Positions 45,368 through 53,597 of a DNA stretch of 64,000 nucleotides are shown in pieces (within the stretch, counting starts at the first letter, position 1; each line of letters starts with the position of its first letter). Both the position numbers and the translations under genes were made by a program. A model generated the notes under the pieces. The model was not told the origin of the DNA and made no database searches. It saw only the letters and a list, made by a program, of their open reading frames with translations. Location of the stretch: NCBI RefSeq assembly GCF_020193655.1, contig NZ_JADYVE010000019.1, positions 1 through 64,000 on the forward strand, in the 5' to 3' direction. Source of the DNA: Ensifer sp. IC3342. GTDB lineage: Bacteria; Pseudomonadota; Alphaproteobacteria; Rhizobiales; Rhizobiaceae.

Positions 45368-45448
45368 ATGAGCGGAATCTATGTCGTAAACGCGATCGTT
45401 ATTCCCGCATTGCTGGCGATATTCGCCTTGGGTTGGTTCGCCACCTAA
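45368..45448 (+). CDS. Possible 26-residue membrane peptide
   Basis: The frame encodes MSGIYVVNAIVIPALLAIFA and ends LGWFAT, one hydrophobic span with nothing else. No strong ribosome site precedes it (GCGATG). It is similar in style to the peptide at 53598-53684. Listed with low confidence because short hydrophobic frames also arise by chance. Confidence 0.3.
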   Translation: MSGIYVVNAIVIPALLAIFALGWFAT

Positions 45449-45542
45449 AAGCTACTTCTTCGCAAGGTCGTCCATAACCTGTTGGGCGGAAGTCCTTGCG
45501 TCCAACAGAAAGCGGCGTCGATCTCGAACTGCCGTGGCGCTG

Positions 45543-45977
45543 CTATTGTGCTTTTTCCACCTGCCCGCGGATCTCGCCGTCGGGGAATTTTTCCGTGTGG
45601 ATGTTGAGATACCACTTTCCGGCTTGCAAATCCGCCAGGTGTTTGTCGGTGATTTCAGCAGATCCGGAGGCAATCGCTTTGGAGATGTCGACCACCGGCC
45701 CAGCATTTTCGCTCACCGCCGCCGGGCCATGAAAATGCGCCGCCGTCGCTTGACCGGTCAAACCGCTGGAAGTCACCGACCACTTCAGCTTTTTGGTGTC
45801 GGTGTCGAAGGTAATGTTGGCGGTTCCCTTCCCCGCGCTGTCGCTAGGCGGCACTTCACTCGATCCTTGCAGGTTGGCCTTGAATTTCAATGTCTCGGCA
45901 AAAACGGGGCTCGCAGCCATCACCGCAATTACGGCGAGGCCGGTCAGGAGAGAATTCTTGCGGATAGGTCCCATCAT
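45543..45977 (-). CDS. CHRD-domain secreted protein
   Basis: A 144-residue exported protein. A signal peptide (LLTGLAVIAVMAASPVFA, about residues 10-27) precedes one CHRD domain. It has FKANLQGSSEVPPSDSAGKG, AAHFHGPA and the closing WYLNIHTEKFPDGEIRGQV. CHRD domains occur in chordin and in many bacterial envelope proteins, where the function is unknown. A GGAGGATGC site precedes two consecutive ATGs. An RpoE2-type promoter lies about 40 bases upstream, so general-stress induction is likely. Confidence 0.85.
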   Translation of the reverse strand: MMGPIRKNSLLTGLAVIAVMAASPVFAETLKFKANLQGSSEVPPSDSAGKGTANITFDTDTKKLKWSVTSSGLTGQATAAHFHGPAAVSENAGPVVDISKAIASGSAEITDKHLADLQAGKWYLNIHTEKFPDGEIRGQVEKAQ

Positions 45978-46016
45978 GCATCCTCCCAAGATAGGGTGTG
46001 TTGCAGGCTGCCTCTC

Positions 46017-46041
46017 AACTCGCGAGAACGGATTGGGTTCC
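46017..46041 (-). promoter_or_regulatory. RpoE2/EcfG-type promoter for the CHRD gene
   Basis: On the minus strand GGAAC (46041-46037), 18 bases, then TT (46018-46017). It lies 40 bases before the CHRD gene start. Confidence 0.65.
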
Positions 46042-46324
46042 GGTCGGCCCTGGCCGAGCGCGCAGACCCCTTCAACGTAGCCAACTACAGATGTTACGTC
46101 TTGCCGGTCCGTAAGTATAACAATTGTGACAGCAAGCGCGACCAAGGCACCGTTGCTCCGGGCGTCCAGCTTTGTGTTTACCATGTCGTAAAGACGAACG
46201 GCGACCCACTTGACGACTTCCGCGCCCGTTCCAACAACAGCGCAAGCTGTTGGTGTCCGAGTGAAGAAAGGCGCGGGAAATAGCATTCACAACGAAGGCG
46301 AATGTCACCGATCGCAGGCGCGGC

Positions 46325-47320
46325 TCAATCTTCGGCTTCCCCTACCGTATCCGCCACGTAGGCGTCGCGGTTTCCCATTTTTCTGGGCGGACCCTTTGTG
46401 GAGTCCCGTGCGGTCTGGTGCTCGAGTTCGGCATTGAGTTCCGCGCCGACGATGATGATTATCGTGGATACCCAGATCCAGAGCATGAAGCCGATAAGGG
46501 CACCCATGGCGCCATAGGTGGCGTTGTAGTTCGCAAAGTTGTCGATGTAGAACGAGAACAACAAGGATGCTGGTAGCCAGCACAACGTGCTGAAGGCCGC
46601 CCCCCAGGTGAGCCAGCGCAGCTTCGGTGGGTCACGATCGGGCGCATAACGGTAAAGCAGAGTAATGCCCGCACCAATGAGCAGCAGCAGCACCGGCCAG
46701 CGCACGAACCTGGCGGCGCTATCCAGCCACTGACCGAGCGGGACCACGCCAAGGATGGCCGGCATTACGCCAATCGCTGCGATCAGCACAGCCGTGACCA
46801 AGAGACCCCCGATGGTAAATCCAAGGCTCAGCAGAGTTAGCCTGACGAAGCCGCGCCTTTCCTCTTCGTCATAGGCGATGTTCATCGCCTCTATCAGTGC
46901 CGCGATCCCGTTACGCGCACTCCAGAGCGCGACGAGCAAACCCACTACGAAGCCGATGCTGAGGCTCGATGCCTTTTGCGACGTAATCGCTTGCAGCTGG
47001 TCCGTCACCAATTGCAGCGACTGCGACGGCATCACCGCCGCCAGAAAGTTGATCTGCTCGGCGATAGCGACGGGGTCAGAAATCAAGCCATAGATCGACA
47101 CCAGCGAGGTCAAGGCTGGAAAGAGGGCGAGCAGCACGTAGAATGTGACGCCGGCGGCGACGAGCGTCACCCGATCTTCGCTGACCTGCGCAACCACACG
47201 CCAGAACACGTCTCGCAGTCCACGTACCGGAATATCGCCGGGACGAGCGGCGTCGCGGCCCCTCCCCGGCTCTCGTGCAGCTGCATCCTCGCCGTGATTT
47301 AGGTGCTCTTCAGGCGTCAT
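46325..47320 (-). CDS. YihY/BrkB-family inner-membrane protein
   Basis: A 331-residue protein with about six membrane segments, including LVAAGVTFYVLLALFPALTS and GFTIGGLLVTAVLIAAIGVM. The family signature YDEEERRGFVRLTLLSLG lies in the middle. The family was once described as ribonuclease BN by mistake; its true role is unresolved, with transport or envelope homeostasis suggested. The length is normal, and the C-terminal tail is charged. It stands alone between the CHRD gene and a patch of pseudogenes. Confidence 0.85.
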   Translation of the reverse strand: MTPEEHLNHGEDAAAREPGRGRDAARPGDIPVRGLRDVFWRVVAQVSEDRVTLVAAGVTFYVLLALFPALTSLVSIYGLISDPVAIAEQINFLAAVMPSQSLQLVTDQLQAITSQKASSLSIGFVVGLLVALWSARNGIAALIEAMNIAYDEEERRGFVRLTLLSLGFTIGGLLVTAVLIAAIGVMPAILGVVPLGQWLDSAARFVRWPVLLLLIGAGITLLYRYAPDRDPPKLRWLTWGAAFSTLCWLPASLLFSFYIDNFANYNATYGAMGALIGFMLWIWVSTIIIIVGAELNAELEHQTARDSTKGPPRKMGNRDAYVADTVGEAED

Positions 47321-47456
47321 TTTCCGGGCCTCACATGCAACTCGGACCTAACTCGGAGAACGCGAGAAAGCTCCAAACATCTCTTCATTAAGGCTATCGA
47401 TGTAGATCGGCATCAGGCCGGTGGCCCTGTAGCCACGCAAGCGCCTGAAGCGTGCT

Positions 47457-47640
47457 GCACGAGGGTGTCCTAGACAAGATGCAGGCCAGGCTCGCATGCG
47501 TGAGGCCATGACCATCCGTCGGCAGACCGTCGAGCATCTTTTCGCGACGCTCAAGGCATGGATGGGCAGTACCCATTTTCTGACCAGAACCCTCGAACAG
47601 GTCAGAACCGAGATGTCACTGCCATTCAATTATGAGAATT
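47457..47640 (+). pseudogene. IS1182-family transposase, C-terminal fragment
   Basis: Starting with HEGVLDKMQARLA and, after a one-base shift, EAMTIRRQTVEHLFATLKAW followed by MGSTHFLTRTLEQVRTEMSL, this is the tail of an IS1182-type DDE transposase (the final Glu lies in VEHLFATLK). The usual ending LAYNLKRM is lost. Confidence 0.75.
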
Positions 47641-47681
47641 CCGCGCCAATAATTTCAATGCGTTGCCATGACATGTCGCAA

Positions 47682-47846
47682 GGTTGGAGGAACGGGGCTG
47701 TCGGCCGCCGAGAGAGCACTCTCGCTGGATCCGGCTTCGTCTTAGGCACATGCAGCCAACTTAATTTGATGGGGTAGAGCGGCCTACGCCAACTATGCTC
47801 GAGCTTGGGCAATGATTGCCTATTGCCAGGCCGAGCTTCAGTTTGG
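47682..47846 (+). pseudogene. Two short cyclase-TPR gene fragments in swapped order
   Basis: 47682-47757 matches about 55303-55380 of the cyclase-TPR gene, and 47786-47846 matches about 55240-55300. In the intact gene the second block comes directly before the first, so here the order is permuted while the strand is unchanged. A stop codon interrupts the first block. They probably derive from another paralogue. Confidence 0.7.
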
Positions 47847-47926
47847 GTCCCGACGAGAAGCAGTTCAATGGCTTCCGCGACCGCTTGCGCGCGCTTGGCT
47901 ATCTCGAGATGCTGGAGCACCTGGTT

Positions 47927-48245
47927 TCATACGGAAGCATAGTCTGAGTTCCCGAGGTAGTTGGGCATTCTCCCGCCGAGAAGGCGTCGAGCAATTCACC
48001 GGCCATGTTGCCTCAACAGTCCGCGGGGCTCTTTCCTGATGAGATGCTTGAGCTTGGCAAAGACCTGCTCGATGGGGTGAGGTCTGGGCTGCAGGCGGCA
48101 GGAAGAACAGATGTCGCCTGTGGCCGGGTCGCCGGCCGCCAGGCGCCAAGCCCTGAGTGCCGCGATATTCGTCTTGATCCAGGTTCATCGAGAAAGACCA
48201 GCCGGCGGGCTTCGATCCGTTGCTGATGGGTCTTCGAGCGCAGCC
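47927..48245 (-). pseudogene. IS630-family transposase, 3' fragment
   Basis: The minus strand gives the end of an IS630 transposase in more than one frame: RIEARRLVFLDE (around the second acidic residue), a LPPAAQTSPHR-like stretch, then AKLKHLIRKEPRGLL and the typical close PNYLGNSDYASV. A stop and frameshifts interrupt it. The 5' half is missing. Confidence 0.7.
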
Positions 48246-48283
48246 GCTTGCGGATCCCCGATTCTGGAAAATTCCGGCACGTT

Positions 48284-48523
48284 CTAAGCGGCAAGCACTT
48301 TGGCGGCAGCGCCTACGAGATCCTGCTGGGTGGCCGGTTTGTCGACAACGACCGCGCCGTTGCACTTCCGTTGCATCTCCACGGGCAACGATTGTCCGGT
48401 GTAGAAGAGGAAAGGGATGCGTCGTTCGGTAAGCACGTCGCTGACTCCCTCTGTCGTGGCCTGACCAAGGCGGATGTCGAGTACGGCCAGGCAGGTGAGC
48501 AGTCTCCGGCCAACCAGCCACGG
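48284..48523 (-). pseudogene. Response-regulator receiver domain, truncated
   Basis: About 75 residues of a single-domain receiver remain: CLAVLDIRLGQATTEGVSDV with the phospho-acceptor Asp, then IPFLFYTGQS and VVVDKPATQQDLVGAAAKVL with the conserved Lys. The N-terminal strand with the acidic pair is missing; the frame opens upstream into unrelated sequence. It abuts the 3' end of the LysR gene. Confidence 0.65.
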
Positions 48524-48549
48524 TCCGTCTCTGCATCCGCCTCTCGAAG

Positions 48550-49453
48550 TCACTTAGCCGGCGAGAGGGATCTGATCGTCTCAAGGAACGCGATCAGCGC
48601 CCGGCGGACGCCGCGCGGCTTCCATACCATTGCGAGATTCCAGGTGAGGTCGTCCGGCATGCCCTCCAGCGGCACCATAGCCACGCCGTCCACCTGCATT
48701 GAGCGCGCCCCTTCCGGGACTAAGGCCACTCCCATGTCGGCGGCGACAAGGCTCAGGATCGTATGCATCTGGCGGGCCTCCTGGCGCACGCGCGGCACGA
48801 AGCCGGCCTGCCGGCAGGCGCTCATTAACTGACCGTGGAGCGATGGTCCTTGCACATGCGGAAAGAGTACGAAGGACTCGTTTGACAGCTCAGCCAAGCC
48901 GACTGGACTCCTCTTCGCCAGGGGGGCTCATACGCGGCACTGCGAGGCAAAAGCGGTCGCGATCGATCACTTCGACCTCAAGACCTGATTCCATTTTCAG
49001 GGGCGGCGTAACAAACCCTACGTCGATCGAGCCCTCTAGCAATCCCTGGAGTTGTGCGTCGGTTGACCGTTCATCCAAGCGGACCTCAACCATCGGGAAG
49101 CGTTCGCGGTGGGCGCGGAGCGCGGCGGGAAGAACGCGGTAGAGCGCCGCGCTCGTGAAGGTCACCGTGATGTCGGCCAGATCTTCCGATGCGGCTCGTC
49201 GCGCCATTCGTACGCTGTCGTCGGCCTGCTGTAGCGTGCGACGCGCCTCAGTCAGGAACACTTGACCTGCAGGGGTCAGTTCGACTCGCCGTTGCGTCCG
49301 GACGAAGAGCGGAAAGCCGAGTGCGGTTTCAAGTCGTTTGATAGACTGCGAGAGCGGCGGCTGAGCCATGTGAAGGCGGCTGGCGGCCCTGCCGAAGTGA
49401 AGCTCCTCGGCGACTGCCACGAAGTGGCGCATGTGATGCAGATCGATCACCAT
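48550..49453 (-). pseudogene. LysR-family regulator with a single frameshift in a G6 run
   Basis: Residues 1-60 form the LysR helix-turn-helix (MRHFVAVAEELHFGRAASRL, then LSQSIKRLE), followed by the substrate-binding domain. At 48921-48926 a run of six G (plus strand) breaks the frame. Removing one restores SPLAKRSPVGLAELSNESFV and the rest of the domain to 48550, for a normal total of about 300 residues. So it is one gene with a recent one-base insertion or a homopolymer error. It is divergent from the hydrolase gene at 49548, the usual LysR target arrangement. Confidence 0.8.
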
Positions 49454-49547
49454 ATCAGCCTCGTCTCAATAAACTGTCAATTGATATTGGAAGAAACCGC
49501 CAAGAGGTGCCAAGTCAAGAGCTGACAGCAGCAGAAAGGAGGTCCAG

Positions 49548-50639
49548 ATGCGCTCGCAGCCAATGACCCCGCGTCTGAGCAGGGGAATCCTCGTCGGGGC
49601 CATTCTTCTTGGTGGTACTGCCCAGGCAGCGATTACGCGGCAAGAATTCAGCGTGACTAGCGATCCGGGAGTTGAACTGGCGGTCCGTGAGGTAAGCGAT
49701 AACAACCTTCAGCCAGGCAGGCCGCCGGTTGTGCTGCTCCATGGCGCGCGCGTGCCGGGCGTTGCTTCTTTTGATCTTCCGGTGGAGGGAGGCTCTCTCG
49801 CGGCCGACTTGGTCCGGGCCGGGCATCGTGTTTTCATCATGGATGCGCGCGGCTACGGTGGCTCAAGCCGCGGCGGGCAAGACGGAAGCCAAGATGGCCA
49901 ACCGCTCGCACGCTCCAACGCAGTGGTTCGCGACATTGCCGCCGTGGTCGACGTCGTACAGGCGAGGACCGGGCGGTCGCAAGTTGCACTCTTGGGCTGG
50001 GCCGCCGGCGGTCATTGGGCCGGCATGTACTCCAGCCAGAACCCGGATGAGGTAAGCCATCTGGTGATTTACAACAGCCTTTACGGTGCGCACTCCGGTC
50101 ACAAGACCCTGGGGCCAGGCTCTGACATGGCCGATCCGAATAAGCCTGGCGAGTTCCATGTCAAGCGTTTCGGGGCTTACCGCCTGAACACGGCTGCCTC
50201 CCTGCTGCCATCGTGGGACCGCTCGATTCCGATCGAGGACAAGGCCGCCTGGCGCGATCCGAGGGTGGTTGAAGCCTATCAAACTGCGGCGCTTGCCTCT
50301 GATTCGACCTCAGCCAGCCGGAACCCGCCCTCGTTCAGAGCCCCCTCGGGAGCGGTGGCCGACTCATTTGACCTCGCCTCGGGGCGCAAGCTGTGGGATG
50401 CCGGTCCGATCACCGCGCATGTGCTGGTGATCCGCTCGGAAAATGATTTCTGGAGCCGACCGGAGGACGTCACAACGCTGGCGCAGGATTCAAGACGGGC
50501 TGCAAGCGTACGCACAGTCACAATCCCCGGGGCGACGCATTACGTTCATCTCGACAGGCCGGAGCGCGGGCGCAGCAGGCTCATCACCGAGGTGACCCGG
50601 ACGCTCGCGCGGCCCGCCACCGTGAAACCATGTGACTGA
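49548..50639 (+). CDS. Exported alpha/beta hydrolase-fold protein lacking the nucleophile serine
   Basis: A 363-residue protein. A signal peptide (LSRGILVGAILLGGTAQAAI, about 10-29) sends it to the periplasm. The alpha/beta hydrolase fold follows: VVLLHGARVPG (oxyanion loop), FIMDARGYGGSS, and the nucleophile elbow ALLGWAAGGHW. There the position normally held by Ser is Ala152 (G-W-A-A-G). The acid (RSENDFW) and His (GATHYVHL) regions are present. Catalysis by the classical triad seems impossible, so it may be a binding protein or a decayed enzyme. It is divergent from the LysR gene. AAAGGAGG precedes the ATG. Confidence 0.8.
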   Translation: MRSQPMTPRLSRGILVGAILLGGTAQAAITRQEFSVTSDPGVELAVREVSDNNLQPGRPPVVLLHGARVPGVASFDLPVEGGSLAADLVRAGHRVFIMDARGYGGSSRGGQDGSQDGQPLARSNAVVRDIAAVVDVVQARTGRSQVALLGWAAGGHWAGMYSSQNPDEVSHLVIYNSLYGAHSGHKTLGPGSDMADPNKPGEFHVKRFGAYRLNTAASLLPSWDRSIPIEDKAAWRDPRVVEAYQTAALASDSTSASRNPPSFRAPSGAVADSFDLASGRKLWDAGPITAHVLVIRSENDFWSRPEDVTTLAQDSRRAASVRTVTIPGATHYVHLDRPERGRSRLITEVTRTLARPATVKPCD

Positions 50640-50751
50640 GAACGGATCAGGAGGCCATGCTTGTGTATCTCACGCCCGCGCGTCCCCCTCCCTCGACGCG
50701 CGGGCGTCGCTTTATCTCTTGGACGCCTTGTTTCCCGTCGGAGGCGGTCGT

Positions 50752-51009
50752 ATGCGGAACGTCTACATCGTCTGCTTCATAGCGATAGGCGCGTTTTTTG
50801 CAATTTTTTCTGTTCGCAATAATTGCGCTGTTCTGAGCGATGGCAGAGGCGGCTCGCCGGCGCACGACGAGGTCACAGCACAGTGGCGCGAGCCCCCTGC
50901 TTCAAGGCGGCTTCTCGCTAACGACACGATTCTGGTTTACCCTCATAGTCATCGGCAGCAAGTAGCAAGGGCGCTGCTGACTCAGGGATTAGACGCGCTT
51001 TCGCCCTAG
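50752..51009 (+). CDS. Small membrane-anchored protein, unknown
   Basis: An 85-residue protein with an N-terminal hydrophobic segment (YIVCFIAIGAFFAIFSV) and a polar C-terminal part. The ATG at 50752 follows GGAGGCGG. The product could be anchored or secreted. No family is recognised. Confidence 0.5.
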   Translation: MRNVYIVCFIAIGAFFAIFSVRNNCAVLSDGRGGSPAHDEVTAQWREPPASRRLLANDTILVYPHSHRQQVARALLTQGLDALSP

Positions 51010-51025
51010 CTGAGGAGATCGCGCC

Positions 51026-51232
51026 ACGCCTGCCATCAACAATCAGTACTGTCCGATCACTCCTGAGCAATTCAAAACGATCAGCGCAATATTCGAGGAT
51101 TTGCTGGTGGAGCGAAACCTAGCCCGCAATTGCGAGGGAGCAGAACACCTCGCTGCCAGATTGATCAGCCTTTATCAAAGTGGCGTTCGCGACATGGACA
51201 CGTTGCGCGCACTGGCTGAACCAACTGAATAA
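51026..51232 (+). CDS. Small rhizobial protein with an apparent ACG start
   Basis: The frame reads PAINNQYCPITPEQFKTISA, then FEDLLVERNLARN, EHLAARLISLYQSGVRD and ends LRALAEPTE. It resembles a family of small (60-70 residue) helical rhizobial proteins of unknown function. The codon exactly where ATG is expected, after GAGGAGATCGCGCC, is ACG, and no other start lies between it and the upstream in-frame stop. Either ACG is used inefficiently or the start was lost by a single T to C change. Confidence 0.5.
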   Translation, partial: TPAINNQYCPITPEQFKTISAIFEDLLVERNLARNCEGAEHLAARLISLYQSGVRDMDTLRALAEPTE

Positions 51233-51452
51233 CGACTGCGTGAGGCGTATAGGGAATCCATGAGAACAATGGCTCGGCGGGCATGTCGGCCTGCCGAGCC
51301 CGGGCTACAGCCATCGCTTTGCTCAGGACATCGACCGCTGGGACTGCACCTCGGTCTGAGGGCGATGTCGCTGGTGGCCTGGTCCCTCGCGTGGCGTGTT
51401 CCCTCGCACGTAACCGATCGCGATATTGCCACAGTGCCGATCGGCCACAACT

Positions 51453-51464
51453 GGACTTAGGTCC
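51453..51464. repeat. GGACTTAGGTCC motif, copy 1
   Basis: A 12-base near-palindrome found three times between 51.4 and 53.8 kb, each in a non-coding stretch among small stress-type genes. Confidence 0.5.
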
Positions 51465-51686
51465 GGCGCGACGTCGCAAAGGTCCCAAGGCTACAGGCGG
51501 TCCCGCGTCAAAGCGCGAGACCGCCCCAAATGATCTGCAACATAATTAGGTTCTTGTGAATGCCTCGCCCGGTGCGAACCCCCAAAGAGCTAGGGGTCCA
51601 TCTACTTTAATCTATGGGACTTTGGTCTGACTCGATCAGCAAAAAGTCTTAGCTCATCTCGTGGGATGACACCGGCGGATAGCCGC
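51465..51686. other. Non-coding stretch between small genes
   Basis: Together with 51233-51452, this forms a gap of about 450 bases without a recognised gene. Confidence 0.35.
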
Positions 51687-51860
51687 TTACTTCTTGGCAA
51701 GGTATTCCACCACCTTTTCACGACTAGGACCGGCCTCGCGGATCGCCTCGAGCGCCCTCTGCCGCGTCACCTCCGCCGTCTTCATCAGATAGGCGACCTC
51801 ATGCTCTTGCGTGGATACTCGCGAACGGTCGCGGCCTCTTTCCTTTGGATCGTCTGCCAT
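51687..51860 (-). CDS. DUF3606 protein
   Basis: A 57-residue cytosolic protein matching DUF3606 almost completely: DRSRVSTQEHEVAYLMKTAE, then VTRQRALEAIREAGPSREKV. The family is widespread in rhizobia and other Proteobacteria, is often stress-induced, and has no known function. The ATG at 51860 follows GGAGGAAGACCA. It is divergent from the 81-residue protein gene, about 100 bases away. Confidence 0.85.
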   Translation of the reverse strand: MADDPKERGRDRSRVSTQEHEVAYLMKTAEVTRQRALEAIREAGPSREKVVEYLAKK

Positions 51861-51915
51861 TGGTCTTCCTCCATGTTCACCAAGGATCGACGCGGTTTCG
51901 GCCGCGGCAAGATCG

Positions 51916-51941
51916 GGAACCGTTGCGCTGGTCAAGATGTT
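51916..51941 (+). promoter_or_regulatory. RpoE2/EcfG-type promoter
   Basis: GGAAC (51916-51920), 19 bases, then TT (51940-51941). It lies 22 bases before the ATG of the 81-residue protein gene, close to an expected leader length. Confidence 0.65.
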
Positions 51942-51962
51942 TGACTTCAAAGGAGGTCCCCC

Positions 51963-52208
51963 ATGGCCGACGCAAACAAGATGAAAACACTGATCGAGGA
52001 TTGTCAGAGAGATATCGCCGCCTACCTGCCGCCAGATAGCGCCATCGCGCCGGAAGAGCTTCTTAACAGGCTAATCGCCCGACTCGACGGCCGCCAGGCG
52101 AAGGAAGCCCTCAACGATGACTGGCAAAGCTGCTGGCCGAACGATGATAGCAACAATGGCTACGACCGAGACCCAATGGCTGGGCAGCCCGCGCCTGAAC
52201 TCGCCTGA
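51963..52208 (+). CDS. Small 81-residue protein, unknown
   Basis: The protein opens MADANKMKTLIEDCQRDIAA and has a helical middle (PEELLNRLIARLDGRQAKEA) and a polar tail. No known domain is recognised. A truncated relative at 44363-44449 shows that it belongs to a family that has duplicated on this replicon. AAAGGAGG precedes the ATG, and an RpoE2-type promoter sits just upstream, so stress induction is likely. Confidence 0.7.
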   Translation: MADANKMKTLIEDCQRDIAAYLPPDSAIAPEELLNRLIARLDGRQAKEALNDDWQSCWPNDDSNNGYDRDPMAGQPAPELA

Positions 52209-52471
52209 ATTCTGGAACCATGCTGGCAGCGAGAACGTAAACGATTGCCGCTTCACTAAAACGACGTGGCAGAAAAGGTCGGCTCACCACCACCTTGGGT
52301 GTTCGCACCGACCCGAGACAGCGCCCCTCACGTCCCCCCGAGGGGCGCAGTCCGCAAGGAACCATTGACTTTACCGAGAATGAGAAAATATCAGACGCAC
52401 CGCCGGCGCAGTGCGGTCGCGCCTTCCACGACATGCGGGATATCGAAAACCTCAACCGAGGAGGGATTACG

Positions 52472-52738
52472 ATGTCCAAGGAAGGACAAGAAACACTCGC
52501 TGAGTTCAAGCTGCCGCACGTGGTGCTGAATTGCATGCAGTGCGGCAGGGAGGGCCGCTACAACGTCGCGCGGCTGATCGAGAAGCATGGCGCGGACATG
52601 ACCATTCGGGATTACATCGACATGATCGGCCAGAGTTGCCCGCGCTACGTGCCCCAGCAAATATGCGCGATGCGGCATTGGCCGCAACGACCTCATCTAT
52701 ATGTTCACGGCGCTGCCTGGGAAGGATGGGTATGCTGA
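52472..52738 (+). CDS. Small zinc-ribbon-like protein
   Basis: An 88-residue protein. HVVLNCMQCGREGRYNVARL carries a CxxC knuckle, and IGQSCPRYVPQQICAM supplies further cysteines, consistent with a small zinc ribbon. Relatives in rhizobia are hypothetical proteins. The C-terminal 30 residues look unlike the family and may follow a frameshift near 52660, since another frame continues in a protein-like way (MFTALPGKDGYAEKQDKG). GAGGAGGGATTACG precedes the ATG. Confidence 0.6.
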   Translation: MSKEGQETLAEFKLPHVVLNCMQCGREGRYNVARLIEKHGADMTIRDYIDMIGQSCPRYVPQQICAMRHWPQRPHLYVHGAAWEGWVC

Positions 52739-52781
52739 GAAGCAGGACAAGGGTACAGGACAGCGGCGAGAGCCCCTTCAG

Positions 52782-52806
52782 GGAACCATCACGGTGGTTG
52801 GGGGTT
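52782..52806 (+). promoter_or_regulatory. RpoE2/EcfG-type promoter
   Basis: GGAAC (52782-52786), 18 bases, then TT (52805-52806), 28 bases before the ATG of the next gene. Confidence 0.65.
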
Positions 52807-52833
52807 CATTGCGAGGACCGGGAGGGAGCCGCA

Positions 52834-53061
52834 ATGTCCAAGCGCTCAGCAAGAAAGATCTCGCCAAAGAAAGAGACCGAAGCCGCACTTGTGAAGCAGG
52901 TCGTTTACGACTGGTGCAAAGTGCATCAAGTGGATCCTCGAAGCCACATGGCTGTAATGGAAGGGTTGAGGGTTCTCTACATGATCCGCGAGTTTGATAT
53001 GACGGACAGAGAGAAGCTTCTGAAGGAATTGCTGGATAGCGACGGACCTAATGCTTTATAG
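52834..53061 (+). CDS. Small 75-residue protein, unknown
   Basis: The product begins with a basic stretch (MSKRSARKISPKKE) and then looks helical (ALVKQVVYDWCKVHQVDPRS and later EGLRVLYMIREFDM). No family is recognised. GGGAGGGAGCCGCA precedes the ATG, and the RpoE2-type promoter is correctly spaced, which is the best support that it is a real stress gene. Confidence 0.6.
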   Translation: MSKRSARKISPKKETEAALVKQVVYDWCKVHQVDPRSHMAVMEGLRVLYMIREFDMTDREKLLKELLDSDGPNAL

Positions 53062-53453
53062 CGACGGACCAAAGCGTTGCGTCGGCTGAGGGTCCGAAGT
53101 GCCGGAAGAAAAAACGGCCCATGCCGGCTTTGGCATAGACCGAGAGTTGGTCGTTGCATTGCTATCAGCCGAGGTTACCGGAGCCGATTACCCGCAGCCA
53201 TGGACCTAAGTCCGACAAGACCGGCGCAAAGGTCTTAGAGACATTGCCTAACGTTTTTACCTTCACATATTCGGCAGACAGCAACCGCCGATCAGCGGGC
53301 ACTGCGGGTCCCGGAGCCAGGCATGTGAGTCCCTTCTCTGTCGCTCCGGGACTTCCTGCTCTGTGAGGTTTCGGATGCTGTAACTGCGCAGTCGAGTCTG
53401 GCTGACCGGAAAAGGAGAGCACGCTAGCGAAGGCGCGTCGGTATATCGGCCCC
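53062..53453. other. Gap without a recognised gene
   Basis: No gene is recognised. It contains GGACCTAAGTCC at 53202-53213, the reverse complement of the motif at 51453 and 53780. Confidence 0.35.
53202..53213. repeat. GGACTTAGGTCC motif, copy 2 (inverted)
   Basis: Reads GGACCTAAGTCC on the plus strand, the exact reverse complement of the other two copies. Confidence 0.5.
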
Positions 53454-53478
53454 GGAACAAATCAGCCAGTATAGAGTT
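53454..53478 (+). promoter_or_regulatory. RpoE2/EcfG-type promoter
   Basis: GGAAC (53454-53458), 18 bases, then TT (53477-53478). The first plausible frame downstream is the 28-residue peptide gene at 53598, giving a leader of about 115 bases. Confidence 0.6.
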
Positions 53479-53597
53479 CGAATAACCCTCCCCCGCACGG
53501 AGGATGCCGGCTTTAAGACAGGACCGGCAAAGAGCGATGTCAGTCGCTGCCAATCTCCTTCTGGCATCGCTCATCCTCGCTCGATTGAAGGTTGCCC

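Noticed and set aside
45978-46286. The 103-residue N-terminal extension of the CHRD frame
   Set aside because: The signal peptide, ribosome site and RpoE2-type promoter all place the start at 45977.
51283-51549. Short plus-strand frames around 51.3-51.5 kb
   Set aside because: They have biased composition, no ribosome site and no family.
52375-52410. A GGAAC box before the zinc-ribbon-like gene (about 52359)
   Set aside because: No TT occurs 18 or 19 bases downstream, so it does not fit the RpoE2 spacing used for the other seven.
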